From positions 5,966,501 through 6,030,500 of the forward strand of contig OZ038530.1 in NCBI GenBank assembly GCA_964036665.1: DNA of 64,000 nt, given 5' to 3'. The notes below the pieces were generated by a model, which searched no databases, was not told the DNA's origin, and saw only the letters and a list, made by a program, of their open reading frames with translations. Positions within the stretch are counted from its first letter, which is position 1. Every line of letters starts with the position of its first letter. The translations under genes were made by a program, and so were the position numbers. Below are positions 39,701 to 51,683 of the stretch, piece by piece. This stretch comes from Gordius sp. MW1. Taxonomy: Eukaryota; Nematomorpha; Gordioida; Gordea; Gordiidae.

Positions 39701-42700
39701 TAATTGTATTAGATTTATTGTAATTATTCGAGCATATTCATAATTCACTCATATAGTAATGCCTTCATTTTCTCTCAAACTATTTGACTACACACTCAAT
39801 AATATTATCATTTTTAAAGGTGCTCAAATGATTTCGGACTGCAAACTAATATTTTCCTTGCTATAGACCACTAAGAAAAGGATCTGGGACGAGGACGGGA
39901 TGTTCATAGAGCGGTGTTTTTTAATTTTTGATATATTTTTAGGCGGCAAAGGAAATTACTACGAAGTCGCATAAAAGTTAAGATTCATATATACCATCTA
40001 TCTCACAAAAATTACTTGACTCAGAAACACCATTTTTATTTTAAGTTAGTTAAGGATTTGAGGGTACTAGAGTATGGATCAAAAAAGATATTAACATCTT
40101 CCCCCATTTTACCTCATAAGATAAAAAAAAAGATTAAAATATTGGGTCGAAACTACAAAATAAAATATTTGTTCGCAAAATATGTCTAGGTTGGCTATTA
40201 ATGATCTTAAATAATGAGTTCAAGGGGAGGCCATAGATGGCTTTAAATAACAAGCTAAAATAAAATAATTGAAAATCGGTATAAAAACTATATCACATTC
40301 AGTTTTTTTCATCTTTCAAAATATTGTGCACCTTTATAAAAAGACAAACAAGGTTGAATATTTCTCACAAGTCCGCGACAGATATATAATAGCTTACCGA
40401 TGGGCCTGATCAATTTTTCCACTGCTATCCCACGAGGCTCGGCCTCCAAGGGAGAGATGGCAGGTCTCTTGGTAGAATCTTGCCAAATTTCGGATAGAAA
40501 ACGCACGACCGAAACTCCATCGCCCCAGGAATGCTCCATGTTAACGGCAACTTTACCACCCGGTGTCACGATCAGTTGAAACGATTTATCGAACCACCTG
40601 CAACGACAACTCGAAGTATATACACTTACATTCCCTGTAATATATTAAATAAACTGCTTAACGAAAATATATAATTTAAATATGCTGCATTAAATTTTTG
40701 CATTTAATCTATATATGCTTTTTGTTGCACACGTTGCTAAATAAATTTAAAAGCAAATCTAGTCATTTAGTGGACACTTCAATGCAATTAAACACCTATT
40801 GAGAGTGTCGGACCCGGACGGACATAGGAGAAAATTTCTGGCCAAGCCCTCTGCATTCGCCGTCGGAGTGGAAGGAGATGGTAAAGGATCGTCCAAACAA
40901 AGCACGTAGAGAGCATTATCGATGGTATTGAGGGATGCGTAATTAAGGGGATTCGTAGCGATCAAATCGTCTCTTAGCGTAGCCCATTGATTCCTATCAC
41001 ACATAGCGCCGAACAAAGCGACGTTGTGGGTAGGTGAGGAAGCAGGTGCAGCGGAGGAGGCCCCCTTTTGACGCATGTAGTACAGCATGGAATATATGAG
41101 GGAAGCGGGCTTTATCTTACCTATATATAATCATCATCATTTCATATCACGACGTTACTTGGTATTCCAGGAGATTTTAAGAAAGGAATAATGAAATGAT
41201 TCTGAAAGTAAGTACCATCGTTTTCGAGCACGTCAACGGCATATAAATTTGCTCCGACGGCAACCACGATGTGAGGTCTGCCCGTTGGTTCGTTCACAAT
41301 TTCGTCCCTTCCCAAACGCGGCACCCGAGTCGAACAAAACAAATTTCGGTATTGGGACATGTCGAGGGGGAAAGCGCTGAACATGAAGGACGTGTAAAAG
41401 GCGTATTGCTTGGGCGTTAATCTGTTCGATACGATACACGACTTTTATTTTTTGTGAAAAACTTCTGCCTACATGCAATTGATTCTATAAAAGGATCCTA
41501 ATTATGAGAGGGGTGGCGGCAATAGGTTCGGGAACGGGAGCTTTATTTGCTCGACTGTAGAGGGAATTAATCACTTGATTGATATCAGGAGGCCTTGTTA
41601 GGTAAATCTTAATAATTTATACTGTGTCAAACTTAGATGGATAAACAATTTTAATTCGACCAGGCCAAGAATACCTTTAAGATGTTAAATCGATGAGGTA
41701 GTTATAAAAATTTGTCGCAAATTGTATTTTTAAATTTTAGGGTTATATTTACACTAAATTAAATCCGATTTAATGTCGGCTAAAAGGTTACACAAGCTTA
41801 TAAATACAATTAAAATGAAAAATGAATATTTTTAAAATGTAAAGTATTTTTTAGCAAATTAAACGGAAGCTACAATTTCCAAGAAAAACATAATAAATTT
41901 TAATAAAGTGGTATGCAGGTGAGGGCATAATTCTTTCCCTAAATTAATGATGCAAAAGGTTGCCAGGTACAGACAGTAGAGATATACGAAGAAGTGATAG
42001 ACACAAAAGAGAAATAGATATAAGTTAACTAAGACCCCCCCCCACGATAACTAAAACTAAAATAAAAGATGCTATTTTATACTAATGGATTCAGCTATTT
42101 AATATTTTATCAAGAACTACATTTGGTGGCAATTTCATAGATTTCCGCCTAATACTTTTTAATATAAAGCTTTTTGGCCACTGGGGTTCTGTGTACCCCA
42201 CGAATGCACTTACGTACGATTTTTTTAATTTTATTGCTTACGTTTATGTAACTGATCATGGGCGTAGACAAAGGGGGGCAAGGAGAGGCGGCTGCCACCC
42301 TCTAAATCCAAAAAATTTGAAATTTTTTTAAATTATGGCTAAAATTTTAAAAAAAGTTCATTTTTTCCTTCCCTAAATCATTATTGCCCCCCCCCCTCTA
42401 ATTCCAATGCTGGCTACGCTCATGTAATCGACTAACGAAAATATTCGTGAAGTATCTGGACGCCTCCATGGAGTATACTTTACCCAATTTTATAACAACT
42501 CCTCGAATTTTAAACCAAATTTATAAAAGACTCTTGAATGAGAGTATATAAATTCTGATAAACATCTAATTTATATTACATATTTTATTGTCGATTTTTG
42601 GTTCTTAATGTTTTGCCTTACATTATTAACTCCTTGACTTGACATCATATACCTGCAAAATAAATCAATGCAAACATGATTTTTTATTAAATGAACGTTT

Positions 42701-45700
42701 AAAATGCATAAAAATTTAAAAAAGGGATTATATTTTCTTTGCACAAATTTCACAGAATATTGCCTTGTGATTGAAACAAACGAATGTTGAGCATTTGAAG
42801 CAAGATAATTTGGCATTTCATTTTCTTGATCAAAAGACACGTCTTCCTCTTTTCATGCATTTGGAAGGAGTTTAATTCGTAATTTCCAAGATTTTTTTGA
42901 TTCCCTAATGTCTCTAGGCATGGGTCAATCGGCGAAATGCTTTGGCACTCCATGGGCGGCTATTCTTTAATAAGTTTACTTTTGACTCTATATCCAACTA
43001 TATATAGATTAAAAGGGGCCATCTGTACACCCTTGCAATCATAAGTTGCACACAGCTGATTTACGAAATCAGCTCCCCCTTTAGTCTGTAGTAGGATCAA
43101 TATAATTTCAGGTTTTAAGGTTTTCCCCTTTGCCGAATCAGTTTATGTCATAATGGAGGAAGGATAACAATATTACTTGTTTATATTATAATGTATACAT
43201 GAAGCCTCTCAAATATTTTCTTGAAAGGCAAATTTTCATGGCAATACAGGCTGATTTTCAATTTGACAAAAGTTAAGGGAATCATTCTTTCATCTTTATT
43301 TAAGGTGCCTACTGAAGTTTAAAAAATGGTTTATTACTAGATGTTTGGCCAATTTGTAAGTAGTGAACCAGGCCATGGGCGTAGCCAGGTTTTGGATTAG
43401 GGGGGGGGGGGGGGGGGTCAAAACGTTTCAAAGTTCAATTGGGGGGGGGGCCAAACGTAATTTTTTTTTAATTTTTAAGGGTTTTTGCATTGAAAATTTT
43501 TTTTTCGCCATCCCCCCCCCCCGGCTACGCCCATGAACCAGGCCACATCTATTAGGCCAATTATCAATTTGTTAAATATAAATTTAAAGGTTGCTTACTC
43601 CTTTAGTCAATATGTCACTTTAGCAAATTTCCATTCTAACGATACATGTCAGATAAGCCATCCAAATATATCATTCTAAAGGCTAGGAATATGTGCCTTT
43701 TGCTCTAAATAATACGATGGATAAATTATCTTGCATTACTTGCTCAAATCTATTTGTTTCGCCACATGGCAATATTGTGTGAAAATTGTAAAGAAAATTT
43801 GACCATTTTAAATATTTATATTTTCATATGCTCATAATATAATATTTTTATGCATTTCAAATATTCTTTTAATAAATAAAATAATGTTCATTTGAATTTA
43901 TTTCAGGGTATATAATGTCGAGGCGTGAATAAAATCGAAAAAACTTTTTTAAAGAAATTTAAAAAATTGTTAATAAATTTTGTAATATTCATTAGATGTT
44001 TATCATAATTTATACCACCAAGCAAAGGAGTCTTTTGTGAATTACGTTCGAAGTTTGAAAAGAATGGGGGGTCACGAATGCTCTCTTAGGGTTTTCACAA
44101 ATACTCTTTTTTACACAAAGGATTTTTTAAATTAATTTCACATTATACACAAGGTGAACTTATGTTTAATTTAGAAAGCTTAATGCAAAATAAAATATGC
44201 AACTTGCATCAGTGGAGTCATTTTCAACAGCTAGTTAATAGAAAAAGGTTGGGGAAAAATACCCGAATGAGATGCCTAAAATCTCTTAATAAATAATTCA
44301 GATTATTGACAAAATCTAACCTGCCATTTTGATAGGAAATTTAAAAGTTGTCCGAATTTAATATATCGTATTAACGCCTTTTGGACCCAATATAAGCCGG
44401 GATTATCTAATTTATCATAGGAAATATTTTATTTATATATGAATATGGTTGCAAGTGATTAATGATTAACATTACCTGCACAGCCATTTGTATGCTTGAG
44501 TTTCGCTAATGTGAGGTTTTAAGTGATACACGTCAGGTGCTAGTATGTTGTTTTCATATGATTTGAGAAAACGTAGAGATGAAACCACAAGGTTAGTTGC
44601 TCTCACCAACTTTGATATGAAATCATAATATACTATAATTTCCTAATATAATGTATGCAAGGTATGAACCATATGTTTACAAAAAAATTTAATAGATGCC
44701 GTTTAAAGGTTTTAGCAAAAAAATGATCAATTTACCCGTTTTAAATTTGCTGAGGAGTTATTATACCTATATATATATATAAACAAATAATACGATATTC
44801 TATATCAGATTTAACTCAAAAAAGCCTAAGGGCTTGTCTTAATATAAGATTTTGTTGCGCAGCATAATGCCCTTTGTCAAGAAATGTTTCTCTCATCTAC
44901 TTGGAAAATCACTGGTTTCATATAATCTTAACATTAAGATAATATTTAGTACTTAAATCTTAGTAATGAGTTAACTAAATACATCGTGCATGTCTATAGT
45001 GATAAATAAAATATACTTGATCATTGTAGCCTGGTCTAGGGTCATCTTTTATGCTTATAAATGGATTACTATTCAAAGCGATAGGACTGCGATCCTTAAG
45101 ATAATGGTTAAACCAAATGCCTAAAATGTTAACAGAAGATGTATATTAAATTGTAAGTAATTGCATGTATGCACAAAAAAAAATTACATCTTTGTTTAAA
45201 CTTAATAGTTTTAAATCTAGAGGTTGACAAAATTCAATCTGCAACATTGTCATTGCGATATTTTATTACTAACATTTATTAGAAACCACTGAATATTTAT
45301 TAGTATTGTATTAAAATTTGGGCAAAATAATCGTCTAGAATCAACTTAAAAATGAAAATTAAAATAAAACATGTTTTAAATGATGCACATTAACATAACA
45401 AATGCTCCTGAATAAAAAAAAATTGGCAACAAAATAAATTTAACATCATTCCACATTTAAAGGGCAACTAATTTCCTAGTGGCTATTCCCTAAAACTATA
45501 CATTAGTAGTTAATTCAAAGAATGTCATCTTAGAACCTGAAATTTTCAATTGCTACACACTTTTAGCATAAGCAAATATCAGTTATTTTAACTTATCCAT
45601 ACAAAAGTTGTTTTGTACTTGATATATAGCTAGTATTTGGATAGTTTTCATCAATTTTCTGCAATTCCTTTTGTAGCTCTAAATATAAAATAATTCTATA

Positions 45701-46009
45701 AAATTTAGTTATATAACAATTTTAAAAATTATAACTCCCTAACAAATTCAAATCATACTTTGGCCTTCACCCATTTGAAATTGCCTGACATATTTTTCAG
45801 TAGATCCATATAGTTTATAATCATATGACAAAGCCTTTTGTGACTTTAAATATCTGTTGCAAGTGTCCTCAAGTTTTGGAATAGGCAAATGTGGTAAGCT
45901 TTTTTGAAAATGGTCTGTTGGTATGAAGCTTCTTGGTAGATAATCTTTGTCATGTATTTTAGAAAAAGGAGGCAACGATATTGTAGTTGCATATCTTTTA
46001 GTAAATGAC
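33799..46009 (-). CDS. CPT2: carnitine O-palmitoyltransferase 2, mitochondrial
   Basis: Converts acylcarnitine back to acyl-CoA at the inner mitochondrial membrane for beta-oxidation (family knowledge). Exons, 5' to 3': 46009-45759, 45678-45619, 45120-45017, 44609-44476, 41421-41216, 41120-40796, 40597-40398, 39342-39173, 38845-38697, 38613-38534, 37059-36862, 34010-33799. Phases close throughout, giving 695 residues before TGA/TAA-type stop at 33799; human CPT2 is 658. Landmarks in order: [37 protein letters not shown], the catalytic HxxxDG in MEHSWGDG (about 40530), [27 protein letters not shown] and [18 protein letters not shown]. The first exon with the start codon and most of the presequence is missing; the [10 protein letters not shown] stretch near 45980 looks presequence-like. 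The 39173 exon ends in a GC donor. Nothing suggests a pseudogene. Confidence 0.93.
34451..36451 (+). mobile_element. hAT element (ZBED/GTF2IRD2-like), 3' end lost, in CPT2 intron
   Basis: It begins CAGGGATAGGCAACGCGGCG (34451), a typical hAT terminus, followed by a perfect 16-bp palindrome GGCGCCCGCGGGCGCC (34467-34482). The matching right end (..CCTATCCCTG) is not found before the next CPT2 exon at 36862, so the 3' terminus is deleted or diverged. The element lies antisense to CPT2 within its last intron (34011-36861). Confidence 0.75.
34667..36451 (+). pseudogene. hAT transposase, ZBED5/SCAND3-like, frameshifted
   Basis: The product starts [13 protein letters not shown] shift near 34715 leads into a BED-type zinc finger (CICLLCNNS, then IERHFKTVH). 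The RNase-H-like core follows with [16 protein letters not shown] (about 35224), [17 protein letters not shown] (about 35418), [13 protein letters not shown] (about 35516) and [12 protein letters not shown] (about 35688). Two further one-base shifts occur near 35836 and 35925. The dimerisation segment [18 protein letters not shown] is at about 36358-36411. TAA at 36451 truncates the tail. Three shifts make it inactive; otherwise conservation is high, implying fairly recent insertion. Confidence 0.88.
42257..42424. mobile_element. hAT-like MITE, 168 bp
   Basis: Starts CATGGGCGTAGACAAAGG and ends GCTGGCTACGCTCATG. The internal layout is the same as the copy at 19431, with CGGCTGCC, AAATCCAAAAAATT and a poly-C run. 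The flanking 8-mers TAACTGAT and TAATCGAC agree at only 5 positions, so this copy is older. Confidence 0.7.
43374..43535. mobile_element. hAT-like MITE with perfect 8-bp target duplication
   Basis: Starts CATGGGCGTAGCCAGG and ends CCGGCTACGCCCATG. The 8-mers AACCAGGC on both sides (43366-43373 and 43536-43543) are identical, marking a clean insertion. It contains an 18-G run (43400-43417) and further poly-G and poly-C runs. It belongs to the second internal subtype, with TCAAAACGTTTCAAAGTTCAA. Confidence 0.88.
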
Positions 46010-49000
46010 CTAATTACACATAGAAATTAAAATATTATTTAAAATATTACTTATAATATAATGATACTCTTTTAGATAATTTAAACCGCATGCGATTGAT
46101 CAGCTGTGTAGAACGATTCAGTTGCATTTGACAAAAAAGCAAAAAACAAATAAATGTCTACAAAAATGCATTTGTCGATTGAAATGTGTGCATTTAACCC
46201 TAATTCTAACCTAAAACCCCGACCTAAAACCCTAACCCTAAACTTCCCGACCAATCTTGATCGGACCAATTTTTGGTTTGTAGAGGTTGAGAAACCTGAG
46301 CATTATCAATAGATCCATAGTTTGGGTAAGCTATTATGATATGAAGATAAGATATAATAATTATAAACATTACTTGTATGGGGAATGAGGTCATAATTTC
46401 TTGTTATAATACAGTTTTCGTCTCTGTAAACTCCTCTCGAAGAGCATTTTCGTTAAATATATATAGGCATTTCATAGACATTCACAGACTTTTGTCAATT
46501 GATTTTTTGTCGAATGATTATATATGGTGTAGTAGAACGACATACGGCATCCATAGTTGCGACATGTAATAATCATGTCTACGATTGTAAATTAATTTAA
46601 GTCCTTATCTAAAAATTTAGTATCATAGTTTATTCCTAAGCTCGACTAGCCCTGACCTCAATTTCAATCATAGAATTAGTTTCCCTTATAAAATAAATTG
46701 TAAGCAGTGCTAAGAAAAGTAAAAAAGATGATTTAATTGAATAAAAAATACTCTTCTATTTTTTGTTAACCTAAATATGTGTGTTAATACGTATAGCCAG
46801 ATAACCCAAAAAATATAATAGTATCGAGTGGAATCCTGGTATTAATATGATATCTTTATTCCAGTTAGCTGGCTGATTAAAGACTACCGCCTATCATTCT
46901 CTCAAGGTTCGCGCTGTGTCGCCCTAGACTATATTCCAAGCCTCTTTATCAGGCCTGGCAACGGCCTCCATTATCGCAGTGGCGTTGTTAGGAAGAGGCC
47001 AAGAGGATCAAACCCCCCCCCCTTAAGAGTTAAATCCTAGCCCTGGTCCCCCCCCTTAAAGAAAATTTTGGGCACTTCGGTGCCCTTTCCACTTTGTTTC
47101 GCAATAGTGCTCAATATGATTACTTATCTCCAAATAATAGCTTGGATTGGTAAGGTGCTTTATAGTCTATACTTTTTTAGTGAAATGCTTTATTAAATAT
47201 AGTGACAATAATAAAAGAATGTAAGAACTAAAATAATTATAAATAAATTATTTACAAACAGTTTCCGTTTCTTCATCTTTAAGGGCATTAAATTCATCAG
47301 GGAATCAAAATTAGTTTTAGCGAATGGCGATTGGTTGTCTGAGTAAAAAACAATATAAATTTCGATGGAGGCGAGAGTTTAGAAAGTTCAATTACAAATT
47401 TAAACCCTCCCCCAAATCTCTCTGGGCATAAACCGATGAAAAAATTGGGAATTCTTATAAAGCTTAATAAATTTAAGCATTTACGATGCTTTGCCGATCC
47501 CAGGGGATCATAAGTATCGTTACAGGGTGGCAAAAGAATACAGTCCCATTAAAGCCTTTGTTTCATGCATGGAACAAGTGACGAACCATGAGGGCGCATC
47601 CTCCTTTCAAGAGAGGAATCGGTTCAAATGTTGTTGTTAACTTTTGCACGTTTGAGGGAAACTTGTAACAATGTTATATTATATTTGAAATTAATTAACT
47701 TATTGCGGGTTTGTTAATTTTAAGAAGACAGTAATGACCCCTTTTAGAAGTGCCGCACTTAACTTAAAAGTCTACTCTAATTAGCGAAAGACTAATATGA
47801 TTATATATATTCCTATCTAGCATGTGGCTCGAAAATGATAACAGACAAAAACCGTTTTCGCTTTTATTAGAGCTCATCAGTGAGCATAGTTAATTTTCTA
47901 GTCACTTTATCCTTCTCTTCCACTCCCGCCCACGTATCGCACAAAAGAAGGGGACGGGAGTGGTGAAAAGAGAATAAATGAAGGTAGAGAGTGACGCATC
48001 ATTAAACATCGCATCCATATTATGTATTCTAATGTACTCCGGTTCCCGACATAGTGGGACGAATTTTGATAAGGGGAAGGGGTTCACGCAAACGTAAATG
48101 AATTTAAATATAAGGGTAAACAAGAAAAAATAAAATAATGGATCTATAGATAAAACTTTATTTATATGATTAAATCAATATTTTTCAGTATATACAAAAA
48201 ATGCCGTGGCAAAATAGCCTCAAAAAAGGTTAAAATGTGCATTTTTGCACCTTTAACCTCGTTCATCTTAAAAACTGGGGATTTTGAGAAAAAATTAAAA
48301 ACATATTTTCGTTCAGTGCGAAATTCTCTATCATAATCATAGGTTCGATTGCAGGATGGTTATTTTGTAGACTTGTGTTATTAGGAAGTAATATTGCTTT
48401 TATTATTATTGGGGATAAAGCGTACTTAATAAATTAAATTTCATCCGTATATTTGTTTCATATGTAGTTTCATTTAAATGACAAAATTTTATTAAACTAT
48501 TATAATATGTAATTTCGCCTTTCAAGGGTATCAGTTTTGATGGGACATTTAAAATGTTTTCACTGTGCACCTGATATATATGCGACTAAAAAAACTCAAT
48601 CATAACCATGTTGGCTTTAAGGGCATAAATTTGTGTGAAGATTCGTATTTTAAGCTTATTTGTTGTGGTAGTGGCTATTTATTTTTAATATGTGATGCAA
48701 CACACTATAGTTGCAAAATCGTTATTTTCTTAGTTTCATTAATTGTTCAGCTGTTGTGAGAGATTGACGTGATGGTTTAAATAAAAGTTTAACGGATCTT
48801 AAAACTTATTACAATCGACGTGACGAGTTCTTAAGAAGATACTTTGCTGTTGCAATCGGCTGAACATACCTGCTAATCTACGACGATTAGTTCTTATTTT
48901 TACAACAGGGGTATCCAGAACTTGCGATTGTGAGTTGCGCGCTATTAGGTGGATAGGGATGGATCATGTCATAGATATTTACGTAAAGAGACGTGATGGG

Positions 49001-51341
49001 TGTCAAGAGACCCGTCCGGCCAATAAAGAGGTTTCCTCATTTATTGGGATATACTAGATCGGGTCTGGGATGGGGTTGATATAGATATTGCTGGCGCGAT
49101 TGAAGGAATTTATTGGTAAGTTTAAATTGATGCTCCAACAAAATTAATTTTTAAAATAATGAGGATAAATTTGTCTAGCCTAAATAAAATATAAGTCGTG
49201 GATGAACGAAAGTGGAAATTAAGCTGCTTGGTTATATATGATATAAGGATTAAAAGGGCTTTAGACCATTTAGTTTGACAAACATAAAAAAAATTACAGC
49301 CGCCGTTCACCCCCTCGTCACATGATTAAAATAATTGCTCGGATTCCGAAACTCTGCTACCCCACTGCCTGATCGGTACTTGAATTAAATCTCAGTTGTT
49401 CCACGGTGCCGCCGGCAGCGTATTATACCTCCCGGGTTTTGATGGGTAATCCCGCATATAAGCATCGGATGTCAAGGATGATACGGTACACCTGTTTGAG
49501 AAATTGTCAGCAGACGACATAACGTCCTTTTCTTTCGAATTTGTTTATCTAATTGCGAAAATTATAGTTATGGGGATAGCAACACGTTAAGCGCGATTCA
49601 ACAGATATTGTGTCAAAAAGGGTAAGGGTATCAATTATATGCGTGAATTTAGGAGTGGCGCACCATTTAAAGTTCTGGGTTCTTTGTTGTCGTTATTACT
49701 TTTTAAAAGTGTGATTATTAGAAGGCTGTTATCAAGCCTTTTCGTGTACCTAGTAGGTAGACAAGCGATCTCAAAATAATTTCCCCCTCCCCCCCCCTTT
49801 GTACCTTTTGTCGCATTGATTAATATAACAAGATTGATTTTAGTATGCTCTACCAAAAACATTTCCGCTCTCTCCTGCAAACTAATCTTTATGATATATC
49901 TTGTTGAAATTTCCAAAAAGTTCTTTTCAATCTGATAATTAACAAAAGAGTACTCTAATGACTCGTATCATTGGTAATGAGAGAGAGCCAATCATACAAG
50001 GAGAATGTTGAACATCTGATCTTATCCTTAATACACAGGTTCGATTAAAAAGATTGTCAAAGAAGTCTTTACCCAATATATAACGTGTTTATAATAATGA
50101 ACAAAATATACAATAAAAATGGAGTAGTCTTTACCTGCAGACAATATTAAATTGATGACCCCTTCCCATCAGAATAGTTGCTTCAAATTTAAACCCAACC
50201 ATCCTCCGAAAAGGAAAATGATTTTGTTCAGACACAGCAACAAAATATTCATTCTTGTCACCAGTTGGGAAACTGTCAACGTACATTGTTTTATTTTACA
50301 TTTGAAAAACCAAAAATTCAAGCGTTTTCGCAACAAAGTGCACGATCACCGTTAAATAATTTATTATATGTTTATATTTGTATACCAAAGAATATCGATT
50401 TAAATATAGCCGATCGATCTCTGTCATATTTTATTGTTGCATAACGCCAAAAAGCTTATTTCTGGTTTTAGCCGGTTATGACTGACTAGTTTTAATAGTT
50501 ATTTTCCCTCTCCCCTTGCTAGTTGTATGACTCTTCAAATTTATTGTCACGCAGTCCTAATCCCCCCATCTTTATTATTGTTACCAGTGCGCTATACGGT
50601 GATCTCGTTTGTTTGTTATAATCCCCCTCCCCGATCGTGATGGTATTGTTTACATATTTTAATCTCCTATCATTATTGTTTTATCACCGCGCTTGTGCGC
50701 TATCAATTATTTGTTTATCATCATCCTACCATAAACATCATTATTATTACAACTACTTAAACCGAATTGTAAAACGAATAGTGAGTAGAAATATTTTAGT
50801 CATAGTCGTAGTGATAAAAATTCTTGTGTTAATAAATTCTAGTGTTAATTAATTCCGCAGTATAAAAAAATAGTATTCCCAGGAATAGTAAATTTATAAA
50901 ATACAAATCAATAGTTAATAATTAATATATTAATAATAAATGTAAAAATTTAAAAAAGAACTAAATAAAATTAATATGTTATAAAATTTTAAGACATAAT
51001 TTAAAATAGGCTATCTGTAATTTTTAACAAATGAGCCATCTATACGCGATTTAAATTTAGTTTGTCGCCATTGTTAATATTGCAGAGATGGGTGTATCTA
51101 ATGTTGTGTGAGTTGTTTTATATCTTGAGCGAATCGAGTTAGTGTAAGGCTAGGCTATTATTCATAGCATATCAAAAAGATACTAGCCTAATCACCCTTG
51201 GCACGCGCAAAAGCTCGAACAAATTCCTATTTCGTACAAGTTTTTCAGTAAAGAAATATGATTTAAAATTAATACTAAGTATGTTATCGCGTTAAATGTT
51301 TGTTGATTTATTTAAGGTCTATTTTTACAATACATATTGCT
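46010..51341. other. gene-poor region upstream of CPT2
   Basis: The missing CPT2 first exon and promoter must lie here if the gene is intact, but I could not place them. Notable bits are a CCCTAA-like patch (46197-46243), a C-run at 47015-47060, an inverted repeat CCACTCCCG/CGGGAGTGG (47920-47963) and a hairpin at 49008-49068. Frames of 60-90 codons here have no recognisable family and atypical composition. Confidence 0.4.
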
Positions 51342-51683
51342 CATAGTGTACCCAGGGGGGGGCAGTAACGGGCAGCTGCCCCCCTCTTAATCAAAAAATT
51401 TGTTGAAATTTATTATGGCTAAAATTTAAAAAAATTATTATTCCCCTCTCTAAATCATTATTACTTCCTCTCATGGGCGTAGCCGGGGGGGGGGGCGCCC
51501 CCTCCTAAATGAAAAAAAATTTCAATACAAAAACCCTTGAAAATTTAAAAAAAACTTACGTTTTGCCCGCCCCCCCCCCCCCGAATTGAACTTGAAACGT
51601 TTTCGCCACCCCCCCCCCCCCCCCCCTTAATCGAAAACCTGGCTACGCCCATGCACCCTCTAATTATGCTGGATACGCCCATG
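51342..51683. mobile_element. MITE of the CATGGGCGTAG family interrupted by another copy
   Basis: The outer copy starts CATAGTGTACCCAGG (51342) and ends GGATACGCCCATG (51683), with the CAGCTGCCCCCC internal subtype. Its right part (CCCTCTAATTATGCTGG) continues only after an inner copy at 51472-51653. Removing the inner element restores a normal ~160-bp copy. Confidence 0.75.
51472..51653. mobile_element. inner nested hAT-like MITE, 182 bp
   Basis: Starts CATGGGCGTAGCCGGG and ends CTGGCTACGCCCATG. The flanking 8-mers CTTCCTCT and CACCCTCT match at 6 of 8. Its interior is the reverse complement of the subtype at 43374 (TTTCAATACAAAAACCC, then GAATTGAACTTGAAACG) and contains two long poly-C runs. 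Confidence 0.8.

Larger units (their letters stand above)
41422..44475 (-). other. large CPT2 intron with two MITE copies
   Basis: A 3.05-kb intron holding MITEs at 42257-42424 and 43374-43535. Open frames at 42570-42953 have no recognisable family and do not match any missing part of CPT2. Confidence 0.6.

Noticed and set aside
42571-42953. minus-strand frames inside the large CPT2 intron
   Set aside because: Position would fit a CPT2 exon, but the sequence does not match any CPT2 segment and the flanking exons already join in phase.
46081-46269. minus-strand frame as the CPT2 first exon
   Set aside because: It runs through the CCCTAA-like patch, has no donor in the required phase and no presequence-like composition.
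47902-48123. minus-strand 73-codon frame as a possible CPT2 first exon
   Set aside because: No suitable donor in the required phase and no similarity to known N-termini.
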